Shown in pieces: positions 37,636-48,350 of a stretch of 64,000 nucleotides of DNA. The DNA comes from Pterobdella sp. o SKG-2022 (taxonomy: Eukaryota > Annelida > Clitellata > Hirudinida > Piscicolidae), in the NCBI GenBank assembly GCA_964035795.1, contig OZ038323.1, positions 11,260,109 through 11,324,108 of the forward strand. Reading direction: 5' to 3'. Every line of letters starts with the position of its first letter. Within the stretch, counting starts at the first letter, position 1. The notes below the pieces were generated by a model, which worked only from the letters and a program-made list of their open reading frames with translations, was not told the origin of the DNA and ran no database searches. A program made the translations under genes and the position numbers.

Positions 37636-40600
37636 ATGTCACCACACCAATCCCCCCAAATGAATACCAACCATGCCTTCAAAGTCATCATCTTGTGTGC
37701 TCTGGTCATCACGGTCAGCAGTTTCAAATGCGATTTCTCCACTTATGGTTAGTCATTTGTTTTATCTAAACATCTCAAATTAACAAATTATGCATCGAAT
37801 GATCATGTCATTAAAATATAGTTCTGTTTTCTATTTTTTTCATAAAAAAAAACAGCTTTCGGGTACTTCAAAGTATACTTTCAAATGCAAATGTTCAATA
37901 TACTTCATATACTGTATTATTTTTTATTGAATCTTAAGGCAATTTTATTCTGTTCATAGATTATTTTCAGTTATTTCATTTACAGTTTAAAATAAGCAAA
38001 ATTGTAAGATTTTTGCAATATTTACCACATGTCTTTGTACCATCCTACCATCAAATTCATCTATACAACATTATTATGAATAGGTGTATAGCATTACTAT
38101 AAATAGATATGAATAATTTTGTTGTGATAGATATAGATAATATTACTATAAATAGATCTGAATTATACTACTATAAATAGATTCAAATAATATTGTTATG
38201 AATAGGTATAAATATTACTATAAATAGATTTAATTATATCACTATAAATAGATTGGAAGGACTTTGCATAATTATATAAAAATATAATTATTTATTACCA
38301 AGACAGTTTTATTAACTGAATAAACTTTCTTATAATAAACAAAAAGTTTAAAAAATTATTTTTTTTTTAATCGATTTTAAAACCTTTGTTTTTTGTATAA
38401 ATGCGAATTATTTTCAAAATATTTGGATATTATAATTGAAAATAATAAGAAATACGTGTCACTTGATGCAAAACGTCTTATCAACTGCAGAGATAATTTT
38501 AATAATATTTTTGATAACAACAAATAACTAGCAATTATTTTGTGAAATATTTGAATAAATGCACTTTGATAAATGTATTCTCTTAATTTCCCCATATTTT
38601 TGGCACAATGTTGACTTGAAAATCAATTTAATGTATTCACATCAGTGAAATTAAATCAATAATGAAAATTATATTTAAAAAACAATAAGAATAATAATAA
38701 CAACAATAGTAATAATAAGGTAATTATTGAAGCACTGCGAATGACTTGTGGATCGACCAGTCTACAAATATCTCAATTGAATGCATTCATTCATTAACTT
38801 ACACGCACCTTACTCCCGCCTTTGGCCTACATAATTAGGCACTTCTGCATACACATAGCCTTTTTATTGTTTTTTTTTTTGTTTTATTATTATTTTTATT
38901 GTTATTTCATTATTGTTTTTTATTTTTATTGTTACACCTTTATTGCTACTATATTTGATGTTAGTGTTCTTGATTGATTCACGATTTCGTACTCATTGAA
39001 ACGTTCATAACCATCATCATCAACTGCACCACAAATCATCACCGCCATCATTAACATATGTCAAATCACATCATAATACGTACATGGTATGGCTGCTTAT
39101 TCATAACAACCTTTTGTTCAGACTCACTTGTTCAACTTAAAATACCATATATCATACGGTCTTCATCTTCTACAACATATAATGACTACTTGTTCATATA
39201 ATACAATATCTATGAAATATGATAGCGTATCTACACCACATCACTCCCACAACATTAAATCAATGACCCTCACATCCACACCACATCACGCCTACACAAC
39301 ATATGAAGACATTGACACACATCTTGCTAATATCTAATGTGCATTAATGAGTCTATGCATACTAATTACCTTCACTACCACTTCTTATTCACTTTTGCTT
39401 CTATTATTTTTCTGTTATTATTGTTGTTGTTTTGGTTTGATTATTTTTTCTTTTTTTGAAATCATATCGTTTTCTGTTATTATCATTATATTTGATTCCT
39501 TTTTTCTTATCATTTTAATATGATTTTTTATTAAAAAAACCGTATTATTTATATGGCGTTCTTAAAACTGGTGAGAAATTTTACGTTTCAAAAAGTTTTT
39601 TTCCCACAATGTTTGTAATCATATTCCCTTTCACCTTGTTGAGTGCATGAATGTTGCTGGCATATTGTGATACTTACCCGTGGCGAGAGTTGAACGCTTC
39701 AATATAAGGTGAGAGATGGCACAATTTGATCATGAATAAATTGCCAGTTGGCGTGGCGCCAAAATAAGCAAACGAGGGATATGAATTGTATCAGGATCGT
39801 TGATATTAGGGATTTAGGTTTTGTTTCGTCTAGTTCTCAGTCGTTTTTGACGTACAACTAATAATATTTGTTTTCATCCCTGTTATCTATATTTATCAGT
39901 TTTGTCGTTCGCTTACTTTTATATTTATTTCATTATTATTATTATTGTTGTTGTTATTTTTTTACTTCCATACTCATATTAAATAAGAAAAGCGTGTTAT
40001 AAAATGATTCTAATAATTTAAATTTATATTACTATTTAACCCATGATAATAATTTTTTTAACTTTTATGTCATCATAATTAGTCCTTCAGAAGGTTCTTT
40101 TAATCCTTCTTAACTATAAGAAACTCAAACGAACAACTTTTTGAGCTCTCATTCTCATCAACATATTATCATCACTGTTATTACGTGCCTGATATTCTAT
40201 TAATAGTTGTCATCTTCATCATACCTTCTTCTATCATGATAATTGTAACATCACCACTCTCACCACCACCACAGACAAAGGCCCCGTGTACATACAGGAC
40301 TACTTCAGACCGCTGTCCTACTCTGTCGAATGCACCGATCCCCATCCCATCATTATCACCACCTCCAACATCACTTCACTCAAACTCATTGCTCATGTCG
40401 TCTCACACCTTATCCAGCATGTAATTTTATTTAGTTACGTTTAGTGGCAAGGATGATTGGTTGGTTTATTTTCAATGCTGGTTAACATTTTTGTCACTCA
40501 CCACTTCAGGTTCTGCACTACAGATCAGTCGAGATCAAAGTTCAACCTTTGAGCAACATATCTAGCCTTTCCATGTTTTTCTTTATTATTTTTCAGCCTA

Positions 40601-43600
40601 TTTCCTGTATTAAAGCTATGAATAATAACCTAATTTGTTACAGAGTATTACAATGAATCATATCAATTCATACCACTCAAACAATCCAGCATACCTCACA
40701 CACACCCAACAGAGGGACGGAGACACAGGCAGACATAATGCTGGAGTACATAGGGATTCCATTCATAGGGAGGATAGGTGGTGACAGGTTGAAGATGCAG
40801 TTGATGGATCCGACCATGTACAGAGGCGAGAACAGACACTACTTTGTTGGCCCCCTGGGTGCCTTCAATGGGTGCGTGTGGTGGAGTGGCTCAAAAACGT
40901 TGACTGTTGCTCTTTTTGATTTCGTTTCAAACTTATTCAAGCTATAATACCTAGTGATAGTTATAACTTTGATTTTTTAATAAATTCACACACACAGGTT
41001 GTCGATAAACGTACCAATCTGGCTTCAAGAACTCACCTGGATGGAATTGAAATGCTCACCACACGACAACATTTCTCACATCGACCCCACTCTTCTCACC
41101 CTCTTCAACAACTCTTTACTACAACACAAGCTCGATACTCTACTTAAACGTCTACACCCCAAAATATCATACAAGCATGCGAAGATACAAAAAGTTGATG
41201 TTGTCAAGCTCAGTGGTCCTATTGACAATACTGGGGCACAAAATGGGGGGACAGGTAACAAATCTGACCTGCTCAGCCAGGCGAGTTCCACTCAAACCGA
41301 GGATATGTTTAAAGAGGTTTATGACCCCTTCTTGTGGGATTTGAACAACAAGGCAGTGCTATACAAGCCACAACACTGCACTCCCTCCAACTGTCTCATC
41401 ATCGTCACCTCCAACTTCTGTTTGTGTTTTTTTAGTGATTTTTTTGAAGCTGTATGAATTCAAAATTTGGTTTTATTTTTTTTATCAAATATTACAATGA
41501 ATGCATTTAATCAGTTCATGATTGAGATTTATTAATAAATTGCTACACGCACACACAGACACAAATTTGAACAAGAGTTGTTTGACAAACCTCTTTGAGG
41601 ACACCATCATCTACAGCGTCGACATGACTGAGATGTCCAGGTTGTGTCATTTGACAACCACTTGAAATCCTCAATTGAGAGTCATTTGTTTCATACTCTT
41701 TATATTTTTCCTCACACTTGTCTCACAGGCTGGTGCTGGAGTTGGAGGAGCAGAAGGAGCCCTTGTTGTTTGTCAGCTCAGGACTTGATGACTTGACCGC
41801 TTCAGGCAAGTTCAAGGCAGTGTCCATCACAAGACAGGTGCCATGCAAACTTGACTCCAACCTCGACTGCAACTTTAGCCCACTGCCCCTGGTCAAAGTG
41901 GCTGACCACAACCTCACGTATGTCCAGTTTTGATGCTCAATATCCAAAATCGAATATGTTATTTGATTGAAATTATAATCTAATTCGATTACCTTCAAGA
42001 TTTTATTTATGAATCACGTCACCCTTTAGCTTATCAGCTCCGAAAATCTATCACATGTTGAAACACGTGACTTTCAGCAACAATGAACTTCTCTCATTGG
42101 CTAGACGGGTGGACTACTCCAATTATGACTTATCTGTACAGGAAGTGGTTTGTGATTGGTTGAAAGGTGGGTCATGGAAGTCGTGGGTGCACAGAACTGA
42201 AGGCAAGGTTTCAGTTTCTATTGGCATGTTTCTCTCTCCTGATATGTCTCAGCTGATGGCTGCTGGTGAGTGGGCGAGGTTAGGTGATGTGGATGAGTTG
42301 AGGTGAGATTGGTGAATAGATGGGGAAAGTCTCATTGTTGGAGGTTGGAGTTGGGATGGGGTGAAAGGGAGGGAAAAGGTTTGAGTTTTCATGGCTGAAA
42401 TTTTTTTGGATAGATTTTTTCATTGGAACCAAATGATACACCATTTGAAACAGTGATGCAGACAGCCATAGACTACATCAACAACCACACCTCTATCCTA
42501 CCCTCACACAACCTCCAACTCCTCGCCTATCAACACAAGAAGTGCAACGATAAGTACCGTTTGACCCCGATGTTCCAGACCTTTCTTGATTGGGTCAGCA
42601 ATGTTCCTCTCACCGTTTCTATTGGTCAGTTGGTGTCTTAATTTTGCAGTTTATATGGACGATGATTTGTTATCGAATTCAATCATTTTGTATGATTTAT
42701 CTGCTTCTTTTTCATTTATCCATGTTTTTTAACCATTTCATCACCATCACCTTATAGTCAAAGTTATTTAACCACAATCATTATCCCATAAACCCAGGCA
42801 TAGTGGAGGGCTCGTATTACTACCTTCCAAAGGTAGCTTCTATGTTTCCTTCTCCATTCTTCGCCATAGGCAGCACAGAGGAGCTGTTTTACCGCACCAA
42901 CAACCACACTTACATCAGCATGAGGCCTGAATACACTGAGTCGTTGTACGTCTTTGTTCTCCCCTTTAATAAGCGATCAGTGGTCATTAAACTTTTTGAG
43001 TTGATGTCACTTTAACCTTAAACTTTATTGTATTTTATTGTACATAATCTAAATTAAAGTATCAATATCATAAATAATAACAAATAATACGATTAATACC
43101 ACAAATAGCACCTACCAACAACCTCTTACCACCACAGTGTGGCACTGGCAAGGTTGTTCGAGGAGTTCACATGGAGCAAGGTGTCGTGCGTGGTGGATCA
43201 TAGACACGAGGTGTTGCTTGAAGTTCTCAAGGTTTCTGCTGCTTTTGTACCATTTTAGACGTGTCTTTGTATCATTATCATCATCATCATATTCACGCAG
43301 AATGAACTGAGAAAGGCGCAAATAAAAGTGGTGATAGAGGCAGACATTGATGTTGAAGACGAGGATGAAGTTGTTCAGAAGGTGATGATGATGATGGTTT
43401 AAGTGGTGGAGATGATGCTGACTTGTGCTATAATTTTACCATATTTATTAGCGGCGTTACTCATGGTCGTTCATCATATTTTTGATCGTTGGTGTTTTGT
43501 ATCATTGTTATCCTCCTGCTACTCACTTTTGTTATAAATTGCTACTTATGAACTTTGTGCAAGCTCTGTGCCACCTCACCTCCTCAACAACCCTTTCACA

Positions 43601-46600
43601 GGAACTTATGCTAATACGCAACCACAGGTCAAACGTGGTGATTTTCATGGTGGAGGACTACCTCTTGCCTAAAATTCTCTGTGCCTTAAATACCCTGGTG
43701 AGTGATGGGGTTTATTTGTTTGGGGGGAAAAGGGGTTTGAGGGTTGGCTTTATCAACGTTGGTTGTATTTAAGTGGTGTGATGGTTGTTGGTGACTGAGA
43801 AAATGATAGTAATAATGTTATGAAGCTGGGGATTATGATGATGGTGAGGATATATCAAACCACCCAACCACAGGACATGACTCCAGAAAAAGGCTTTGTG
43901 TTCTTCGACCCTTTAAAGCAAACTTCCAAGGTCTTGAACTCAATTAAATTGCATCGTAACACAAGATCATTACCAAGAGAAAGAAAACTTTCATCATCGG
44001 GGTCTTCTTCTTCATACTCTCTCTTGCCAACAGCACAGGCAGTGAGCACTGCATGCGATCCAGGCATAATGGTTGACCGTATCAACCTGGTGTTCTCACT
44101 GGATCAGCAGCTGTCAAAGATTGATAACAACAACAAGGAGGTGTATGGCAGACGCAGATTTGAATGGGATCAGCTGCTTAAGATGCAGTGTGCTCAACAG
44201 CTATTGGTGGGTGGTGGGGACTGTAATGAAGGCTGTTTGAGAAATATAACAAAAATATTCAAATGAACGCACATGTACACACAGACGTATCCAGAGGACA
44301 GAGAGGAGAGGCGGATGTTGTATGAGGGTTTTGATGCAGTGGTGTCTTTTGCCAATCTCATTGACCTTTTCATCAGGGACTACCAAGACTACAAGGAGAA
44401 GTTCAGGTATAGAAGGCATATGGATGTTTTAGTAATAAAAATATCATAAAAATGAAATTAATAGTAAGAATAATTTTATTGATTCTCTTGCATCGTAATA
44501 ATATAATTGATACTAATGATGACCTTTGAACATGTGACCTCACTCTACAGTGGCACTAACCACATCTTCAGAGAGTGGCTGACCAGGAATGGATCCAAGT
44601 TAGATCAGCTTTTTCATGTTTTTCACATACACGCACACATACTCATCATTATAGTCTTTTTTTCTAAGAGTTCACTGACTTATTTTTAATCACACCCCCA
44701 AAGATACCTCAAGAACCATCTCCTCTCCACCATATCTTTCCAGGGCCTCTCAGGTCACGTCACCTTTTTCCGGGATAGTCGCTCTGGAAAGGTCGTAGCT
44801 CCCTGATAGATTTTTTTCCACTTATATTATTTTTTCGATCAAATTTTTAAAAATTAAAATTCAATTTTTAATAATTATAATTTTTTATCTCTCATTATTA
44901 TTTACTAGTTCTCATCATCATCACCACCCACCAGGTCTTATTGAAACAGAGGCAGGGCAATGACTCAGTGCAGGTGGGCATGTACAAAAGGGGGGTGCTT
45001 GATCTCAAGAGGTCCCATATGCTCTGGCCCAGTCACCACCCACCTCCAGATATCTCTGGTCAGTTTTTATATATTTCTGTGATATTTTTGTTTTTTTTTT
45101 CTAGTTTGGCATTTATTATTCATAAAGATTGAAAAGTTAACTACTGAGGTTTCACTCATCAACCACGCCCTCTATCAGTGCCAAATGCCCACAACCCACT
45201 CACAAACAACACTCATTTCACCACACTTCACCTCACTACCACCACAACTTCACCTTTCCACTACCACAACTAACCTAACTTTCTCACTTCACTCCACTTC
45301 ACCAACAGAGGACGAGCCCCTATGTGAGCTGCAGGGGATAGCGAGCCTTTTCAGGGTGTCATGCATGGGTGCCATAATTCTTCTTAACGTTTTCATCATC
45401 ACCCCACCCATCATCTTCATGCTCCTCTACATCTGCTACATCAAGCGCAGGTGACCTTTTTTTATTTTCATTATTATTATTATTATTATTGTTTTAATTA
45501 TTTTTATTATTACACCACACGTGACACCAGGTACGAAGGTCGAATGAAGATCATGGGAGACAAGTTGTCAATCAGCCTGAGGGAGAAGTGGGAGACAAAG
45601 ACTCAGGATATCACCATCAACAGGCTTCTTGGTCTGTATCATTTCCTTTTTGTTCTTTATTTTGTTTATCAGTTTCCATGTTTGTTTCTATAATAGTTCG
45701 TTTTTTTTGTGCTTTTGTTTTTTATAGTGCCTAAAGACCAGCCTCAAAAGCTAATGAAACTAGGCAGTTTTCATCTTCAACACACCCCTTTAAAACCCCA
45801 CCACCATCATAGTTGTCGTCATCGTGACGTAGACACAGCTTAATGTTGATGACGTCATGCAGGTCAAGGGGAATACGCCATGGTGTACGGGGGGGACATC
45901 AGGATGCCGGATGGAGTGTGTCATGCTGCTGCAGTGAAGGTGCTCAAGAAGAAGGCTTCCAATGACGAGAAGGTCCGTTGTTTTTTTTTACTTTTCTAGT
46001 TTACTTTTTTTTTATTAGTTTTTTGTTTACTTTTCATGACCTCGTTCATTTGTTTAAATTTTTTTTTGTTACCTTTTTTTTTATCTTTGCTTATTGTTTA
46101 TTTGTTTCATTTTTGTTTATTTGTTGTTTGTTCAATTTCATTTGAAATGTTTTAGTATATAATGCACCCACCTACCTCCATAACATCTTCAGCTGATGTT
46201 CTTCGGGGAGGCAGACATGATCAAGGACTTTGACCACCCCAACATCATCAAGCTGCTGGGCATCGTGTCTATAGAGGTGCCATGTTTATTCACATTTCAT
46301 TTATAACATGTTCGTAATTGTAATAAAATGTATGTTTATATAATGATAATCTATCTATTTTTCTATCTGCAATGATGAAATTGCATATAAACACCACAAC
46401 TCTCACAACCCATCCAACCACAACCCTTTTTTCACCACTTAGGACCCAGGCATAGTGCTGATGGAGTACATGATAAACGGAGACTTACGCACTTACCTGC
46501 TTTCCAGGAGGCACCAGGCCACCTCTCCAGAGGCCCCAGAGTCATTCCGTGTGCGACCCCAGGCCATCACCACTATGGCCCTGGAGGTGGCCCTGGCTCT

Positions 46601-48350
46601 TCAGTACCTTTTTGAACACCTCTGTGTTCATCGGTGTGTGTTTGTCAGTTTTTCTTTTGTGTTGACTCTGATTGATTTTTTGCATTTTGTTGTTTACAGT
46701 TTAAATATTTGGTTGGTTGATGTGTGGTTGTTAGCATGGCATTATATATCATCACGGAGTTCTCAACCCACAATAAATTTCCACTCGATACCACCTCACA
46801 GGGATCTGGCCTGTAGGAATTGCCTGGTGAGTGGCACAGGCACTGTCAAGATCTCCGACTTTGGATTTGCCAAAAAACTAGCCAAAGGACACAGTAGTCT
46901 AGTTATCAGTTAGTTTCAAACTCATGAAATTTGCCTTCAACAAACCAATTTCTAATGATCATATATAATTAATTCTTTTCATCACTTATTCTTATCAATA
47001 TTAGCATTAATAGTTTTACTGATACGACCACCTAGACAAAGTAGCCATAAGATGGACAGCCCCTGAGTGCTTGGAGGCCAGCATGCACACCTACCAGTCA
47101 GACATATGGTCGTATGGAGTGCTTGTGTATGAGATCTTCACCTTTGGGAGCGATCCTTATCAGGTGGTGTAGGAACATTGTTCGATGTGGTAATGATGGG
47201 GTCTAGAGTTTAGGGAAGAAATTAATTTCCTATTTAGTATAATAACTTGTATTTTTTATTCTGATGAAAATGTTTTTGAAATAATAAATATTGAAATTAA
47301 GATTTAGGATGGGTTATTTGAGGTAGGTGGGTGGGCTTACATAAAGCACAACAACACTGCAGGGCATGTCAAATAGTGAAGTGATGGCATGGGTCTTGGA
47401 TGGCCACACGATGCCTCTCCCTCACTCCACCCCCTCTTCACTGTATCGCATTTCTTTCAGCATTATAATAACATCAACTTCATTATAGTTGTATTTAGTA
47501 AGCTTCAAGACCACTTAACCACTACCTCCCATTTCAGGGCAGCCTTTGTGCGACAGTGTTGGAGTTTTAAAAGCAAGGACAGGGCTTCCATCAAAACCAT
47601 CATTAACCAACTACAAAGCAACCCCATCCTCTTACACCCCTGCCTTGAAATTCCCTCATCTTCTTCCCCCCCACGATCCTCTCGAGAACATCCTCACACA
47701 CCTAGAAGACACAGTCGACAATCCAGTCAGTTAGAGGAAGTGATCACAACCCTACCATCCACTTCCCAACAACCCCTTCTTTCCAAACCATCCACTTCAT
47801 CTCCTAACACTCCACCCCCCTTTACCCCAGACACTTCATCATTCCACCAATTCAATCCCAGCGACACCAGACAAGCCCTATCAGCCATTGAACTGAGGAG
47901 TCAGAAGGGGAGGGGCTTCCTGCCACTTAAAATGATGCCTCCCACCTTCAGGAACCTCAAACGACTCAGGTATGTGATGTTTGTGAGGGTGGTTTTAATG
48001 TTATTGTCGCGTTTTTTTGTTGTTATTCTGTTTCAAACGTTTTTGTTATCTTGACGATGTATAATATTAAATAACTAAATGAAGCAATACTAAGTATTCA
48101 CATACATAACAATCGAACACTACAAACTTGTATATACTTAGTGTAAAATTCCTTGTCTTTTTGCTGATTAAGTCAACACCCATCACTTCAACTCACCTCA
48201 ACCCCATCTTGACCCGCCACCTCAACCTTCTTCTCAACTCACTTCAACCCGATTTCGACCCGCATCTTAACCCCCCATAATCTATTTCGACCCAGGTTTA
48301 AGCGCAACAAACGAGGCAAACATCATTCCACGCACGCCACAGGAATTTGA
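37636..48350 (+). CDS. Receptor tyrosine kinase with OpuAC-like and Venus-flytrap ectodomains
   Basis: A single-pass receptor of about 1,400 residues from about 28 exons. A signal peptide (VIILCALVITVSS) leads into an OpuAC-like substrate-binding module (exons 40275-42302), then an ANF/GABA-B-type flytrap (42414-45058). A membrane helix (45355-45435) and a tyrosine kinase (about 45600-47640) follow. The Ser/Pro-rich tail ends in a basic segment, stop 48348-48350. Catalytic elements are present: GQGEYAMVYGG, AAAVKVL (ATP-binding Lys), HRDLACRN and DFG. By domain plan it is closest to Venus kinase receptors (one flytrap plus an insulin-receptor-like kinase), with an extra N-terminal binding module. 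By inference the ligand is a small molecule or amino-acid derivative. Two junctions (40540-40714 and around 42300-42414) are not resolved in phase. Confidence 0.85.
38097..38251. repeat. 24-25-bp degenerate tandem repeat with five CTATAAATAG cores
   Basis: Exact CTATAAATAG occurs at 38097, 38146, 38171, 38218 and 38242, with spacings of 49, 25, 47 and 24 bp. This suggests a unit of about 24.5 bp with some decayed copies. It lies in intron 1 of the receptor-kinase gene. The core equals the MEF2 consensus CTA(A/T)4TAG. Confidence 0.8.
40275..42302 (+). other. Receptor kinase: exons of the OpuAC-like module
   Basis: Exons 40275-40420, 40510 to an uncertain end, about 40715-40871, 40998-41419, 41559-41640, 41729-41917 and 42030-42302. 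Substrate-binding-protein features appear in order. IIITTSNITSLKLIAHVVS resembles the strand-helix start, VGPLGAFNGLSINVPIWLQE resembles the GxxGWYxP loop region, and near the end NNELLSLARRVDYS leads to VQEVVCDWLKGGSWKSWV. The last resembles the terminal A-x-x-W(I/V)-x-x-N-x-x-x-W-x-x-W of OpuAC proteins. Cysteines and N-x-S/T sites fit an extracellular location. Confidence 0.68.
42414..45058 (+). other. Receptor kinase: exons of the Venus-flytrap (ANF_receptor) module
   Basis: Exons 42414-42624, 42798-42945, 43138-43231, 43301-43381, 43602-43697, 43874-44206, 44285-44406, 44551-44598, 44704-44791 and 44935-45058 join in phase. Type-1 binding-protein landmarks are FETVMQTAIDYINNHTSILP, GSYYYLPKVASMFPSPFFA, VALARLFEEFTWSKVSCVVD and NVVIFMVEDYLLPKILCAL. 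KGFVFFDPL, YEGFDAVVSFANLI, ISFQGLSGHVTFF and VQVGMYKRGVLDL follow, then MLWPSHHPPPDIS just before the membrane. The last segments match the end of GABA-B and natriuretic-receptor-type flytraps (FxGxxGxVxF, then W-x-x-x-x-P-x-D). Confidence 0.78.
45309..48350 (+). other. Receptor kinase: membrane helix, tyrosine kinase and tail
   Basis: Exons 45309-45450, 45531-45631, 45863-45972, 46193-46276, 46443-46633, 46802-46908, 47037-47163, 47363-47442, 47538-47969 and 48296-48350. The helix GAIILLNVFIITPPIIFMLL is followed by YIKRR. Kinase landmarks: GQGEYAMVYGG; AVKVLKKK; alpha-C GEADMIKDFDHPNIIKLLG; hinge VLMEYMINGDLRTYL; VHRDLACRNCLV; ISDFGFAKKL; AIRWTAPECLEASMHTYQSD; IWSYGVLVYEIFTFG; and RQCWSFKSKDRASI. 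The segment between DFG and APE contains no Tyr, and neither do the roughly 135 residues after the kinase. Confidence 0.88.
45850..45857. promoter_or_regulatory. TGACGTCA palindrome in a receptor-kinase intron
   Basis: An exact CRE-type octamer lies 5 nt upstream of the splice acceptor of the glycine-loop exon. It is one of eleven exact copies in the window. Function is not shown. Confidence 0.35.

Noticed and set aside
39128..39337. 69-residue frame in intron 1 of the receptor kinase
   Set aside because: His/Thr/Tyr-rich translation of CAT/ACA repeats. The flanking exons join in phase without it.
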